The notes: generated by a model not told the origin, from the letters alone. Positions 16,637-25,900 are shown, numbered from the stretch's first letter. The stretch: 64,000 bases of DNA from Streptomyces gobiensis (GCF_021216675.1 NZ_CP086120.1:2400501-2464500); one strand, 5' to 3'. Program-made: numbers and translations.

Positions 16637-17590
16637 GTGAAGAGGACCCGTATGCGCTGTGCGGCGGCGGTCACCGTAACGGTGCTGGCCGCAGGCCTGA
16701 CCGCGTGTGGTGGTGAGAGCCTGGAGAAGGCGGGAGGGAGCGGCAAGGGCACCCTGGTGGTGGGGTCGGCCGGGTTCACCGAATCGGAGATCATGGCGCA
16801 GCTCTACGCCATGATGCTGTCCGACGCCGGTTATCAGACCAAGGTGCAGAAGCTCGCCAACCGTGAGCTGTATGAACCCGCCCTGGAGAAGGGCGAGATC
16901 GATGTCGTACCCGAATATGCCGCTACGCTCGCCGAATTCCTCAACGCCAAGGTGAACGGCGCGAAGGCCGCCGCCGAGAAGCCCGTCGCTTCCAGTGATG
17001 TCGACAAAACCGTTAAGTCGTTGACGAAACTCGCCCAGCCCCGGGGTCTCACGGTTCTGGCGGCCGGTGACGCCGTCGATCAGAACGCCTTCGCGGTGAC
17101 CAAGGAATTCGCCAAGAAGTACGAGCTGGATACGCTGTCCGATGTCGGCGAGGCCAATCTGAAGATCAAGTTGGCGGCCGGGGACGAGTGCCCGGAGCGG
17201 CCCTTCTGCCAGCCGGGACTGGAGAAGACCTACGGTATCGAGGTCACCGAGGTCGACCCCAAGGGCGTCGGCACGGTACCGGCCAAGCAGTCGGTGAAGG
17301 ACGGCACCAACGACATGGTGCTCACCACCACAACGGACGCCACGCTCGATGAATTCGGGCTCGTCCTGCTGGCCGATGACAAGAGCCTCCAGAATGCCGA
17401 CAATGTGCTGCCCGTCGTGAACACCAGGGACGCGGGCGATGACGAGATCGCTCATGCGCTCGGCAAGCTCACCCGGGTACTGACCACCAAAGATCTCACC
17501 GAGCTGAACCGTAAGGTGGCCGCGGAGCGGCAGAAGGCAAAGGATGTCGCTGAGGAGTATCTGAAGTCAAAGGGTCTGCTTGGGGACTAG
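16637..17590 (+). CDS. glycine betaine/choline-type substrate-binding lipoprotein
   Basis: A 317-residue OpuCC/OsmF-type lipoprotein. The signal peptide ends in the lipobox LTAC (TVLAAGLTACGG), so the Cys is lipidated and the protein faces outside. The mature part starts GTLVVGSAGFTESEIMAQLY, the typical quaternary-amine-binding start, with PEYAATLAEFLNAK further on. GTG 16637 is chosen because AGGAGAGGAG lies at 16622-16631; the ATG at 16610 would add nine residues. The ligand (betaine, choline, carnitine or another solute) is not determinable here. Confidence 0.93.
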   Translation: MKRTRMRCAAAVTVTVLAAGLTACGGESLEKAGGSGKGTLVVGSAGFTESEIMAQLYAMMLSDAGYQTKVQKLANRELYEPALEKGEIDVVPEYAATLAEFLNAKVNGAKAAAEKPVASSDVDKTVKSLTKLAQPRGLTVLAAGDAVDQNAFAVTKEFAKKYELDTLSDVGEANLKIKLAAGDECPERPFCQPGLEKTYGIEVTEVDPKGVGTVPAKQSVKDGTNDMVLTTTTDATLDEFGLVLLADDKSLQNADNVLPVVNTRDAGDDEIAHALGKLTRVLTTKDLTELNRKVAAERQKAKDVAEEYLKSKGLLGD

Positions 17591-17673
17591 GGCTGTCGCC
17601 AATGCGTAACCACCGGGGAACAGTTTGCCAGGCACCCTCCCCCGGGCCTGCCACTCACGGTAAGTTTCAGGCC

Positions 17674-18558
17674 ATGCCACGAGGACGCCATCGCCATTCG
17701 CCGCCCCTGCACAGGCTGCTCGCACCGTCGGCCATAGCGGCCGTCGCGTTGGCCTGTGCGGGCAGCGCCTGGCTGGTCGGCGGCGGGCTCGGACAGGCCG
17801 ACGCGCTGGTGCTGCGCGGCCTCAGTGGTGGGGCCGCGGTCGCCGCCGTGACCGGGGCGGTGCTGATGCGCCGCTGGGACCGGGCGGCCGGTCGCCGGGT
17901 CGGCGCTGTCAGGGCGGCCAAGGCGCGCCTTGAATGGCGGCTGGAAGAGCGGCAGGCCGAGCTGGAGACGGACTTGGAGGAGTCCGAGGAGATGCGCGGC
18001 AAGCTGGAGGACAAGCTCCGTGAGCGCCGCGAAGAGCTGAACCAGCTGCGTACGGAGCATGCCGCGCTGCTGCGGCGGTACGCGCACGCCGAGACCGAGC
18101 GGGCCAGCGCGTTGGAGGGGCGGCGGCAGTTGGCCATAGCGGCTGGGGAACCGGCCAAGGAGCTGACCGCTGAGGCCACCGACCACCGTGCGGCCTCGGG
18201 CGCGCCGACCTCGCTCACCTACCGTCAGGCGGACGAGGCGCTGCGGAATCTGCGGCGTAACGCCGCGCGTCAGCGGGAGCGCGAGCAGGAGCAAGAGCAG
18301 GAACCGGAACGAGAGCCGGAACCGGGGCAGGAGCCGGGCCCGGAGCACGGGGAGACCGCGGCGCCGGAGGGGCCCGAGGGCGGCTTCAGCTTTTTCGGGT
18401 CTCAGCCGCGGCTGCCACAGCCGCCGAAGGAGCCCGCCCCGGTGAAGGCCGCCCCGGTGAAGGCCGAGCCCGCGAAGCCCGCCGCCCCGGAGGTGCCGCG
18501 TCAGCCCGCCCGGCCCCGTCCCAACGCGGCCGGCAAGGTCATCGACCTCGCCGGTTAG
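17674..18558 (+). CDS. membrane-anchored coiled-coil protein, unknown function
   Basis: A 294-residue protein. Two hydrophobic segments near the N-terminus (LLAPSAIAAVALACAGSAWL and LRGLSGGAAVAAVTGAVLMR) are followed by a long charged coiled coil (about 75-150: EERQAELETDLEESEEMRGK, RERREELNQLRTEHAALLRR), then a Glu/Pro-rich tail (QEQEQEPEREPEPGQEPGPE) and a Lys/Pro/Ala segment. The architecture suggests a cytoplasmic scaffold tethered to the membrane. ATG 17674 has TAAGTT 7 nt upstream and no ribosome site, so the mRNA may be leaderless. Function unknown. Confidence 0.82.
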   Translation: MPRGRHRHSPPLHRLLAPSAIAAVALACAGSAWLVGGGLGQADALVLRGLSGGAAVAAVTGAVLMRRWDRAAGRRVGAVRAAKARLEWRLEERQAELETDLEESEEMRGKLEDKLRERREELNQLRTEHAALLRRYAHAETERASALEGRRQLAIAAGEPAKELTAEATDHRAASGAPTSLTYRQADEALRNLRRNAARQREREQEQEQEPEREPEPGQEPGPEHGETAAPEGPEGGFSFFGSQPRLPQPPKEPAPVKAAPVKAEPAKPAAPEVPRQPARPRPNAAGKVIDLAG

Positions 18559-18603
18559 CCAGCCCCGGTCCCGCCGCCCGCACTTGTCGGTTCACTCGTC
18601 GGT

Positions 18604-19746
18604 TCACTTGTCGATATCGCCGACGACGAAGTAGAACGACCCCAGGATGGCCACCATGTCGGCAACCAGCGTCCCCGGCAGCAGCTGGCTCAGCGCCTGG
18701 ATGTTGTTGTACGAGGCCGAGCGCAGCTTCAGCCGGTAAGGGGTCTTCTCACCCTTGGAGACCAGGTAGTAACCGTTCAGACCGAGCGGGTTCTCGGTCC
18801 AGGCATAGGTCGCCCCCTCCGGCGCCTTGAGTACCTTGGGCAGCCGCTGGTTGATGGGCCCCGGCGGCAGTTCGGCCAGCCGGTCCAGGCAGGCGTCGGC
18901 GAGGTCCAGGGAGTTGTGGGTCTGGCCCAGCAGTACCTCGAAGCGGGCCAGGCAGTCGCCGCTGTCCCGGGTGATGACCTTCAGGGTGTCCTGGAGGTCC
19001 CCGTACGCCAGATAGGGCTCATCGCGGCGCAGATCGAAGTCGACCCCCGAAGCGCGGGCGATCGGCCCGCTGACCCCGTACGCGTGGACCGTCTCCGGCG
19101 CCAGCACCCCGACGCCCTGGGTCCGTCCCCGGAAGATCTCATTGCCCAGGACGAGATTGTCGTAGATGTCCATCCGGGAACGCACCTCGGCGATCACCGC
19201 CCGCGCCCGGCCCAGCCAGCCCGCCGGCAGATCCTCCTTGAGGCCGCCGACCCGGTTGAACATGTAGTGCATCCGGCCGCCGGAGATCTCCTCCATGACG
19301 TGCTGAAGATCCTCCCGCTCCCGGAAGGCGTGGAAGATCGGCGTGATGCCGCCCAGCTCCAGCGGATAGGAGCCGAGGAACATCAGATGGTTGAGCACCC
19401 GGTTCAGCTCGGCCAGCAGCGTCCGCGTCCATACCGCCCGCTCCGGCACCTCCATACCGAGCATCCGCTCGACGGCGATGACGACACCCAGCTCATTGGA
19501 GAAGGCGGAGAGCCAGTCATGCCGGTTGGCGAGCACGATGATCTGACGGTAGTCGCGGGCCTCGAACAGTTTCTCGGCGCCCCGGTGCATATAGCCGATG
19601 ACGGGCTCGGCGGCGCTGATCCGCTCGCCGTCCAGGACCAGCCGCAGCCGCAGCACACCGTGCGTGGAGGGATGCTGCGGGCCGATGTTGAGCACCATGT
19701 CTGTGCTTTCGGCCGCGCCTCCGATACCGACAGTCGTCTCCGTCAT
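18604..19746 (-). CDS. nuoD: orphan NADH-quinone oxidoreductase subunit NuoD
   Basis: A 380-residue protein homologous over full length to the 49-kDa subunit of complex I. Motifs are [60 protein letters not shown] and [22 protein letters not shown] C-terminus. Family knowledge: NuoD helps form the quinone pocket with NuoB. No other nuo gene is present in the window, so it is not part of an operon for a full complex. From memory, streptomycetes carry such a second copy (NuoD2). ATG 19746 (MTETTVG) is chosen over an unlikely upstream start. Its role is unclear. Confidence 0.93.
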   Translation of the reverse strand: MTETTVGIGGAAESTDMVLNIGPQHPSTHGVLRLRLVLDGERISAAEPVIGYMHRGAEKLFEARDYRQIIVLANRHDWLSAFSNELGVVIAVERMLGMEVPERAVWTRTLLAELNRVLNHLMFLGSYPLELGGITPIFHAFREREDLQHVMEEISGGRMHYMFNRVGGLKEDLPAGWLGRARAVIAEVRSRMDIYDNLVLGNEIFRGRTQGVGVLAPETVHAYGVSGPIARASGVDFDLRRDEPYLAYGDLQDTLKVITRDSGDCLARFEVLLGQTHNSLDLADACLDRLAELPPGPINQRLPKVLKAPEGATYAWTENPLGLNGYYLVSKGEKTPYRLKLRSASYNNIQALSQLLPGTLVADMVAILGSFYFVVGDIDK

Positions 19747-19814
19747 GCTCTTAGTCTGGCAGCTGCCTCGCTGGCATCCTCCCTCGGTCGGAGCCATGAG
19801 CTGCGGCAGGCGCT

Positions 19815-19826
19815 TACGCTGGGCCT
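19815..19826 (+). promoter_or_regulatory. -10 element of a probable leaderless transcript
   Basis: TACGCT at 19815-19820 is followed by GGGCCT and the ATG at 19827. Transcription would start at, or within a base or two of, the start codon. No ribosome site is present. Confidence 0.6.
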
Positions 19827-20381
19827 ATGCGGCAGCTATCAGGGGGCGACCCCCCTCCAGGGCAAGAGGGGCGGCAAGAGGGGCCAGCGGCCCCGGGTGA
19901 AACCGTGCCGCCGGGGGAAGCGGTGCGGTGGCGGGGGGTGGAGCGTGCGCTGCTGCGGATGCGCAGAGCCGTACTGCTGGCGGCGACGGCCGTCGTGGTC
20001 ACCGTCGTCGCGGCGGTGCTGGGTCCGCTGGCCGGTCCGGCGTGGGTCCTCTGGGCGCTGATTCCGCTGGCGATAGCGGGCTGGGGCTGGTTCGCGCTCG
20101 GCCGTAACTGGCGGTCCTGGCGGTATGCCGAGCGCGCGGACGATCTGCTGATCAGCCGTGGCGTGCTGTGGCGGGAGCTGACCGTGGTGCCGTACGGCCG
20201 GATGCAGCTGGTCGAGGTCACCTCGGGGCCGCTGGAGCGGCAGTACGGGCTGGCCCGGCTGCAACTGCACACCGCGGCCGCCGCCACCGACGCGGCCATC
20301 CCCGGGCTGGTGCCCGCCGAGGCCGAGCGGCTGCGGGACCGGCTCACCGAGCTGGGCGAGGCCCGTTCGGCGGGGCTGTGA
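19827..20381 (+). CDS. bacterial PH-domain membrane protein, YdbS-like
   Basis: A 184-residue protein. Residues ~48-90 hold two membrane helices (AVLLAATAVVVTVVAAVLGP, AWVLWALIPLAIAGWGWFAL), followed by a bPH2 domain (ERADDLLISRGVLWRELTVV, YGRMQLVEVTSGPLERQYGL, LQLHTAAAATDAAIPGL). Homologues in Bacillus (YdbS/YdbT) affect sensitivity to an amylolysin-type lantibiotic; the biochemical role is unresolved. It overlaps the next gene as GTGA, which encodes the larger partner. The -10 hexamer lies 6 nt before the ATG, so the mRNA is likely leaderless. Confidence 0.9.
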   Translation: MRQLSGGDPPPGQEGRQEGPAAPGETVPPGEAVRWRGVERALLRMRRAVLLAATAVVVTVVAAVLGPLAGPAWVLWALIPLAIAGWGWFALGRNWRSWRYAERADDLLISRGVLWRELTVVPYGRMQLVEVTSGPLERQYGLARLQLHTAAAATDAAIPGLVPAEAERLRDRLTELGEARSAGL

Positions 20382-21709
20382 TCGCGGTGAACCGCGTGGT
20401 CCCGGAACGGCCGGAGGGCAACCGGCTGCACCCCATCACCCCCTGGCGGCGGGCCTGGGCGCCGATCGCCGCGCTGGTCGTCTTCGCAATACAGGACTTC
20501 CAGCGCACCCGGGAGTGGATCACCGGGCTCACCGTCGGCTGGCTGATCGTGGCCTTCCTGGTGCTGCTGCCGGTGGCCGCCGCGTACGGCTTCCTCTCCT
20601 GGTGGGTGACCAGCTACCAGGTCACCCACACCGAGCTGCGCATCCGCACCGGGCTGCTCTTCCGCCGGGTCGCGCATATCCGGCTGGACCGGATCCAGGC
20701 CATCGATGTCACCCGGCCGCTGCTGGCCCGGGTCGCCGGGGTCGCCAAGCTCAAGCTGGATGTGGTCGGCACCAAGGACAAGGACGAGCTGGCCTTCCTG
20801 GGCGAGGCGGACGCCGTCGCGCTCCGCGCCGAGCTGCTGGCCCGCGCCGCCGGGATCGCCCCCGAGGCGGCACCGCAGGCAGGCGAGGCCCCGGAACGGC
20901 AGCTGGCCCATGTGGGGCCCCAGATGCTGACGGTCGCCCTGCTGCTGATGGGCACCGGCTGGGGCTTCCTGGCCGCGACGGTGCTGGGGCCGCTGCTGAT
21001 GTGGTGGTGGACCGGCAGCATCGCCGCGGCCATCGTCACCGGTATCCCGATGCTCGGCGGCGCCTGGGTGGCCACCCTGGGCCGCTATCTCACCGAGTAC
21101 GACTGGAAGGTCGCCGAGTCACCGGACGGGCTGCGGCTCGACCACGGGCTGCTGGACCGTGAGCACGCCACGGTGCCGCCGGGCCGGGTGCAGTCCGTAC
21201 GGATACTCGAGCCGCTGCTGTGGCGGCGGCGCGGCTGGGTCCGGGTGGAGCTCGCGGTGGCGGGCGGCCACCTGGAGTCCACCGTGCTGCTTCCGGTCGC
21301 CGAGCGGGAGGTCGCGGCCGGGGTGCTGGCCCAGGTGCTGCCCGGCGTCGATCTGGCGGCCGCCGCCAAGGTGGCGGCCCCGGTGCCACGGCGGGCGCGC
21401 TGGGCGGTGCCGGTCTGGTGGCGCGGTTACGGGCATGGGGTGACCGATTCCGTCTTCGTCACCCGGCGGGGGCTGCTGCGCCGGGAGATGACCCTGGTGC
21501 CGCACGCCAAGGTGCAGAGCGTACGGCTCACCCAGGGCCCCTGGATACGGAAGCTGGGCCTGGCCGACGTGCATGTGGACCACGGTGCGAATGGCTCGAC
21601 GGCGGCGCGGCTGCGGGACGCGGATGAGGCGTACGCGGTGGTCTCGGCCCAGGCGGAGCGCTCCCGCACGGGCCGCCGGGAGGCCCGCCCGGAACGCTGG
21701 CTGACGTAG
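20378..21709 (+). CDS. bacterial PH-domain membrane protein, YdbT-like
   Basis: A 443-residue protein with two pairs of membrane helices and three bPH2 repeats: TSYQVTHTELRIRTGLLFRR, DGLRLDHGLLDREHATVPPG and TDSVFVTRRGLLRREMTLVP. Each repeat contains the typical R-x-P-x-xR(V/I)QSV pattern (PPGRVQSVRILEPLLWRRRG, PHAKVQSVRLTQGPWIRKLG). GTG 20378 is placed by the 4-nt overlap with the YdbS-like stop. A long in-frame upstream extension is antisense-like and overlaps that gene, so it was rejected. Function is probably envelope-related, by analogy only. Confidence 0.9.
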   Translation: MIAVNRVVPERPEGNRLHPITPWRRAWAPIAALVVFAIQDFQRTREWITGLTVGWLIVAFLVLLPVAAAYGFLSWWVTSYQVTHTELRIRTGLLFRRVAHIRLDRIQAIDVTRPLLARVAGVAKLKLDVVGTKDKDELAFLGEADAVALRAELLARAAGIAPEAAPQAGEAPERQLAHVGPQMLTVALLLMGTGWGFLAATVLGPLLMWWWTGSIAAAIVTGIPMLGGAWVATLGRYLTEYDWKVAESPDGLRLDHGLLDREHATVPPGRVQSVRILEPLLWRRRGWVRVELAVAGGHLESTVLLPVAEREVAAGVLAQVLPGVDLAAAAKVAAPVPRRARWAVPVWWRGYGHGVTDSVFVTRRGLLRREMTLVPHAKVQSVRLTQGPWIRKLGLADVHVDHGANGSTAARLRDADEAYAVVSAQAERSRTGRREARPERWLT

Positions 21710-21717
21710 CCGGGTGT

Positions 21718-21850
21718 GTTCTTCCCCAACCCCGCCCCTTCCCGAAACCGGGGCTTTGCCCCGGACCCCAGTCCTCAATCGCCGGACGGGCTCGATTTCG
21801 AGCCCGTCCGGCGATTGAGGACGAATTCGGGAAGGGGCGGGTTAGGGGAG
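21718..21850. terminator. 24-bp perfect hairpin between convergent genes, repeat copy R5
   Basis: Arms at 21771-21794 and 21799-21822 are perfectly complementary over 24 bp with the 4-nt loop ATTT. Core: ATCGCCGGACGGGCTCG. Outside it, CCCCGCCCCTTCCCGAA (from 21729) and TTCGGGAAGGGGCGGG (from 21826) form a second, outer stem that shares sequence with the composite repeat. It sits between the YdbT-like gene and the convergent methyltransferase gene, so it can terminate both. Confidence 0.8.
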
Positions 21851-21863
21851 TACACCCCCGGTC

Positions 21864-22847
21864 TCAGCCCAAGGGGCTGCGGATGCCCACCGGCTCCACT
21901 AGCCACGTATGCGCGCCCAGCCCGGCCGGATCGACCAGCTCCGCCACCTCGCCCGCGTGGCTCAGCGCACGCAGATAGCCCGCCGGATCGGCGGACGCCA
22001 TGGCCAGCGGCGGCCGCCCGCCATTGACGCCCAGCGCCCGCAGCGCGTCGCGCTGGGGGCGCAGCACCGCACCATCCCCGGCGCAGGCGTCCAGCGCGAC
22101 ATGGGCCGTCAGATCGCACGACCCGTCCGGCACCGGGCGCACCACGTACCCGTCCCGGTAGCCGGTCAGTGTGCCGAAGGGCGGCCGGGTCGCGGCCGTA
22201 TGGGCGTAGTCGACGGCGACCGCCAGGCCACGCTCCACCGACGACACGGCCTGCCGCCACGCGGCGTCCCGGGGGCGGCCGATCTCCGCCCGCATCCCCG
22301 GCTCGGGGCGCCGTGGGGTGGGGTACCAGTCGGCGAGCCACCGCGCGTCCGCGCCCTCGACCGGCTCGCCCAGCCGCTCGGCGCCATCGGCCGGGCGGAC
22401 CAGGACCCGGCGCCACACCCCTTCCCCGTCCGTCTCGGCGACCTCACACGGGACGTTGTCCAGCCACTCATTGGCGAACAGCAGACCCGTCACCCCGGCG
22501 GGGATCTCCGCACTCCACTCGATCCGGGGATCCAGCCCGCCCGGCCGGGCGGCCCGTTCCACGGCATACGGCCGCAACCGCTCGGCGACGGCGCCGGGCA
22601 GCCCGTCCAGCACCCCGGCCAGCAGCTCCCCACGTCCCGCCCCGACATCGACGAACGCCAGCCCATCCGGCTCGCCCAGCGCCTTGTCAACCTGGCACAG
22701 CAGGGCGGCGACGGCGGTCGCGTACTGCGGAGAAGCGTGCACGGACGTGCGGAAGTGGGCGCTGGGCGCCTCTCGTACGAAGAAGCCCTCCGGGCCGTAC
22801 AGCGCCTGCTCCATGGCTGCCTGCCAGCCGCTCCACTCGCTCTCCAC
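21864..22847 (-). CDS. MidA-type SAM-dependent methyltransferase
   Basis: A 327-residue protein of the DUF185/MidA (NDUFAF7) class. Features: [20 protein letters not shown] and [20 protein letters not shown] at the N-terminus, SAM motif [19 protein letters not shown], and [18 protein letters not shown]. The eukaryotic relative methylates an Arg of NDUFS2, the homologue of NuoD; the nuoD copy two genes away makes that link worth noting, but it is inference. GTG 22847 ([12 protein letters not shown]) is favoured; GTG 22886 would add 13 residues. The gene is divergent from the histidine kinase gene. Confidence 0.85.
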   Translation of the reverse strand: MESEWSGWQAAMEQALYGPEGFFVREAPSAHFRTSVHASPQYATAVAALLCQVDKALGEPDGLAFVDVGAGRGELLAGVLDGLPGAVAERLRPYAVERAARPGGLDPRIEWSAEIPAGVTGLLFANEWLDNVPCEVAETDGEGVWRRVLVRPADGAERLGEPVEGADARWLADWYPTPRRPEPGMRAEIGRPRDAAWRQAVSSVERGLAVAVDYAHTAATRPPFGTLTGYRDGYVVRPVPDGSCDLTAHVALDACAGDGAVLRPQRDALRALGVNGGRPPLAMASADPAGYLRALSHAGEVAELVDPAGLGAHTWLVEPVGIRSPLG

Positions 22848-22953
22848 GGAAGCAACGTTACGTGGGAGCGCTGGGCCGGTCTCCACCTTGCGGAGTATGC
22901 GGGGGGAGTGGGGATCGACCGTCCGGTTGACCCGTGCACGTACTACGTCTGCC

Positions 22954-22966
22954 TACGCTGGGTTAC
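22954..22966 (+). promoter_or_regulatory. -10 element of a probable leaderless kinase transcript
   Basis: TACGCT at 22954-22959, then GGGTTAC and the GTG at 22967. No Shine-Dalgarno sequence is present. A TTGACC at 22927-22932 is 21 nt upstream, rather far for a -35. Confidence 0.55.
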
Positions 22967-24178
22967 GTGAACCGGCTCTATGAGTTCCTCCGCAGGCATC
23001 CCACCGGGGTCGATGCCTCCTGGGCTCTGGTCCTGCTGATGTTCTCGGCGCTGTGGCTGCTGTCCAGCGAGGCGGCAATGCAGGCCGACAGCGAGCTGGA
23101 GCACCTCGCCGGTATCCCCGTCTCGCTCGCCCTGTGCACCGTGGTGACACTGCGCCGCCGGTATCCCCAGCCCATGCTGCTGCTGGCCACCGCGGCGGGC
23201 CTGGCCCAGCTGGCCGTGGGCATCCTGGTGGTCCCCGCCAACTTCGCCCTGTTGGTGATCGTCTTTACGGTCGCCTCCCGCACCGTCCGCTGGGCGTCCC
23301 GTTACGCCCTGGTCGCCTCCCTGGTGGCGCCCACCCTCGCCACACTGCGCTTCTCGGAGACCGAGCCGGGCTCATTGGAGGCCGTCTTCGCCACGGTCTT
23401 TCTGACCGTCTGCTTCCTGCTCGCCTGGGTGCTCGGCGACTCGCTGCGCACCCGCCGCGCCTACTACGCCCAGCTGGAGGAGCGCGCCGCCCGGCTGGAG
23501 AAGGAGCGGGAGGCCCAGTCCAAGGTCGCGGTCGCCGCTGAGCGCGCCCGGATCGCCCGGGAGCTGCACGATGTGGTCGCGCACAATGTCTCCGTGATGG
23601 TCGTCCAGGCCGATGGCGCCGCGTATGTCCTGGACTCCTCGCCCGAACAGGCCAAGCAGGCCCTGGAGACCATCTCCGGCACCGGCCGCCAGGCCCTCGC
23701 CGAGATGCGCCGCCTGCTGGGCGTGCTGCGTACCGGTGAGGCCGCCGAGGGCGGCGAGTACGTTCCGCAGCCCGGCGTCGAGCAGCTCGCCGACCTGATC
23801 GAGCAGGTACGCGGGGCGGGCCTGCCCGTCGACTTCAAGATCGAGGGCACCCCGCGCCCGCTGCCCAGTGGTGTCGAGTTGACCGCCTACCGCATCGTGC
23901 AGGAAGCGCTGACCAACACCCGCAAGCACGGCGGTCCCGATGTCGGCGCCACGGTCCGGCTCACCTACGGCGACCAGGAGCTGGCCCTGCTCGCCGAGGA
24001 CGACGGCCGTGGCTCCCAGCAACAGCTGTATGAGGACGGCGGCGCGGACCGCCAGGGCCATGGGCTGATCGGCATGCGTGAGCGCATCGGCATGGTCGGC
24101 GGCAGCCTGAAGGCGGGCCCCCGCCCCGGCGGCGGCTTCCGGATCAGTGCGGCGCTGCCCCTCAGGGGCGCCGACTGA
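22967..24178 (+). CDS. NarL-class sensor histidine kinase
   Basis: A 403-residue membrane kinase. About five N-terminal helices (WALVLLMFSALWLLSSEAAM, LLLATAAGLAQLAVGILVVP, FATVFLTVCFLLAWVLGDSL) form the sensor. A short coiled coil (EERAARLEKEREAQSK) leads to HisKA_3 with the phosphorylated His in ERARIARELHDVVAHNVSVM. The ATPase domain has QEALTNTRKHGG (N box) and GLIGMRERIGMVGGSLKAGP. There is no large extracellular domain, as in DesK/LiaS-like kinases that sense the membrane. The response regulator gene follows after 62 bp. Signal unknown. Confidence 0.93.
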   Translation: MNRLYEFLRRHPTGVDASWALVLLMFSALWLLSSEAAMQADSELEHLAGIPVSLALCTVVTLRRRYPQPMLLLATAAGLAQLAVGILVVPANFALLVIVFTVASRTVRWASRYALVASLVAPTLATLRFSETEPGSLEAVFATVFLTVCFLLAWVLGDSLRTRRAYYAQLEERAARLEKEREAQSKVAVAAERARIARELHDVVAHNVSVMVVQADGAAYVLDSSPEQAKQALETISGTGRQALAEMRRLLGVLRTGEAAEGGEYVPQPGVEQLADLIEQVRGAGLPVDFKIEGTPRPLPSGVELTAYRIVQEALTNTRKHGGPDVGATVRLTYGDQELALLAEDDGRGSQQQLYEDGGADRQGHGLIGMRERIGMVGGSLKAGPRPGGGFRISAALPLRGAD

Positions 24179-24240
24179 CGTACAGAAGAGACGCACAGGA
24201 CGTACAGAAAGACGTACAGAAGGACAGAGAGGACCCGAAC

Positions 24241-24927
24241 ATGACCGTCCGCGTGATGCTCGTCGACGACCAGGCGCTGCTGCGCACCGGCTTCCGTATG
24301 GTGCTGGCCGCTCAGCCGGATATGGAGGTCGTCGCCGAGGCCGGGGACGGTGCGGAGGCGCTGGACATCCTGCGGGCCACCGCCGTCGATGTGGTCCTGA
24401 TGGATATCCGGATGCCGAATATGGACGGCGTCGAGGCCACCGGCCGCATCTGCGAGGGCGGCCAGGGCGGGCCGGGCAACCCCAAGGTGCTGATACTCAC
24501 CACCTTTGACCTCGACGAATACGCCTTCGCCGCGCTCAAGGCCGGGGCCAGCGGCTTTATGCTCAAGGACGTGCCGCCGGGCGAGCTGCTCGCCGCTATC
24601 CGCGCCGTGCACAGCGGCGACGCGGTGGTCGCACCGACGACCACGAGGCGGCTGATCGACCGCTTCTCGCCGATGCTTCCGGCCAGCGCCAGCGAGCCGC
24701 AGTCCAAGGAGCTGCGACGGCTCACCGAGCGGGAGCGCGAGGTGCTGCTGCTGGTCGCCCAGGGCATGTCCAACGGTGAGATCGCCGGACACCTGGTGCT
24801 CTCCGAGGCGACGGTCAAGACCCATGTCGGCCGCATCCTCACCAAACTGGAGCTCCGCGACCGCGTCCAGGCCGTGGTCCTGGCCTACGAAACCGGCCTG
24901 GTCCGCGCAGGCGGCACGGCTTCTTAA
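24241..24927 (+). CDS. NarL/FixJ-family response regulator
   Basis: A 228-residue regulator. The receiver domain has the acidic pocket VMLVDDQALLRTGFRMVLAA, phospho-acceptor Asp in DVVLMDIRMPNMDGVEATGR and the switch Lys in FMLKDVPPGELL. The LuxR-type helix-turn-helix is LTEREREVLLLVAQGMSNGE followed by LSEATVKTHVGRILTKLELR. It is phosphorylated, presumably, by the kinase encoded immediately upstream. Targets are unknown. Length is standard. Confidence 0.94.
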   Translation: MTVRVMLVDDQALLRTGFRMVLAAQPDMEVVAEAGDGAEALDILRATAVDVVLMDIRMPNMDGVEATGRICEGGQGGPGNPKVLILTTFDLDEYAFAALKAGASGFMLKDVPPGELLAAIRAVHSGDAVVAPTTTRRLIDRFSPMLPASASEPQSKELRRLTEREREVLLLVAQGMSNGEIAGHLVLSEATVKTHVGRILTKLELRDRVQAVVLAYETGLVRAGGTAS

Positions 24928-25000
24928 CGGCCACTTCGGACCACCCCGCGAGCCCGAAAGGGGCTGGGCCGGCGGCCGAGACGGGTGGTGGGGGTGGGCC

Positions 25001-25012
25001 TACGCTGGGGGC
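25001..25012 (+). promoter_or_regulatory. -10 element of a probable leaderless folP transcript
   Basis: TACGCT (25001-25006), then GGGGGC and the ATG at 25013. This is the same layout as upstream of the PH-domain and kinase genes. No ribosome site is present. Confidence 0.6.
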
Positions 25013-25900
25013 ATGAGTGCGACGCGTGACCCCATCCGTACGGTGACCGGATTGCCGACCTGGGACCGGTGTGCGGTCATGGGCGTGGTGAACGTCACGC
25101 CCGACTCCTTCTCGGACGGCGGCCGGTGGTTCGACACCACCGCCGCGGTCAAGCGCGGCCTGGACCTGGTCACCGAGGGCGCCGACCTGGTTGACGTCGG
25201 CGGGGAGTCCACCCGCCCCGGCGCCACCCGGGTGGACGAGTCGGAGGAGCTGCGCCGGGTGATCCCCGTCGTCCGGGGCCTCGCGGGCGAGGGCGTCGTG
25301 GTCAGCGTGGACACCATGCGGGCGTCCGTCGCCGAGCAGGCCGTCGCCGCCGGGGCCCGCCTGGTCAATGACGTCAGCGGCGGCCGCGCGGACCCCCGCA
25401 TGGCGCCGGTGGTCGCCGGGGCCGGGGCGCCGTATGTGGTGATGCACTGGCGCGGCCAGTCCCTGGGAATGAACAGGCTGGCGGTCTACAGCGATGTCGT
25501 CACCGAGGTGATCGATGAGCTGCGGGCCAGCCTGGAGCAGGCCGTCGAGGGCGGTATCGCACTGGACCGGATCATCATCGACCCGGGCCTTGGCTTCGCC
25601 AAGCAGGCCGAGCACGACCTGGCCCTGGTGGCCGCGCTGGGGCGGCTGCGCCGCGAGCTGGCGCGGCCCATGCTGGTGGCCGCTTCCCGGAAGCGGTTCC
25701 TGGGCCGGGTGCTGGCGGCGGACGCGGCAGACCCGGCCGCCCCTCCGCCGCCCGCCCGGGAGCGGGACGCGGCCACGGCGGCGGTCTCAGCGCTGGCCGC
25801 CCGGGAGGGCGCCTGGGCGGTACGGGTGCACGAGGTGCGGGCGAGCGCCGACGCCGTACGCGTCGCACGGGCCATCGAGCGCGCAGAAGGAGCCGTGTGA
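25013..25900 (+). CDS. folP: dihydropteroate synthase
   Basis: A 295-residue TIM-barrel enzyme condensing 6-hydroxymethyl-dihydropterin-PP with p-aminobenzoate; it is the sulfonamide target. Motifs are VMGVVNVTPDSFSDGGRWFD, VDVGGESTRPGATRV, LVNDVSGGRADP, IIIDPGLGFAKQAEHDL and MLVAASRKRFLGRVLA. An Ala/Pro-rich stretch (ADAADPAAPPPPARERDAAT) sits in the C-terminal part. It heads a folate operon with an NTF2-like gene, folB and folK, and its stop overlaps the next start (GTGA). Confidence 0.96.
   Translation: MSATRDPIRTVTGLPTWDRCAVMGVVNVTPDSFSDGGRWFDTTAAVKRGLDLVTEGADLVDVGGESTRPGATRVDESEELRRVIPVVRGLAGEGVVVSVDTMRASVAEQAVAAGARLVNDVSGGRADPRMAPVVAGAGAPYVVMHWRGQSLGMNRLAVYSDVVTEVIDELRASLEQAVEGGIALDRIIIDPGLGFAKQAEHDLALVAALGRLRRELARPMLVAASRKRFLGRVLAADAADPAAPPPPARERDAATAAVSALAAREGAWAVRVHEVRASADAVRVARAIERAEGAV

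Noticed and set aside
18916..20061. A 381-codon plus-strand reading frame across nuoD
   Set aside because: It is antisense to the well-supported nuoD gene and arises from GC-biased third positions.
22848..22886. Extended start of the MidA-type methyltransferase
   Set aside because: The extra 13 residues are unlike the family and have no ribosome site; kept only as an alternative.
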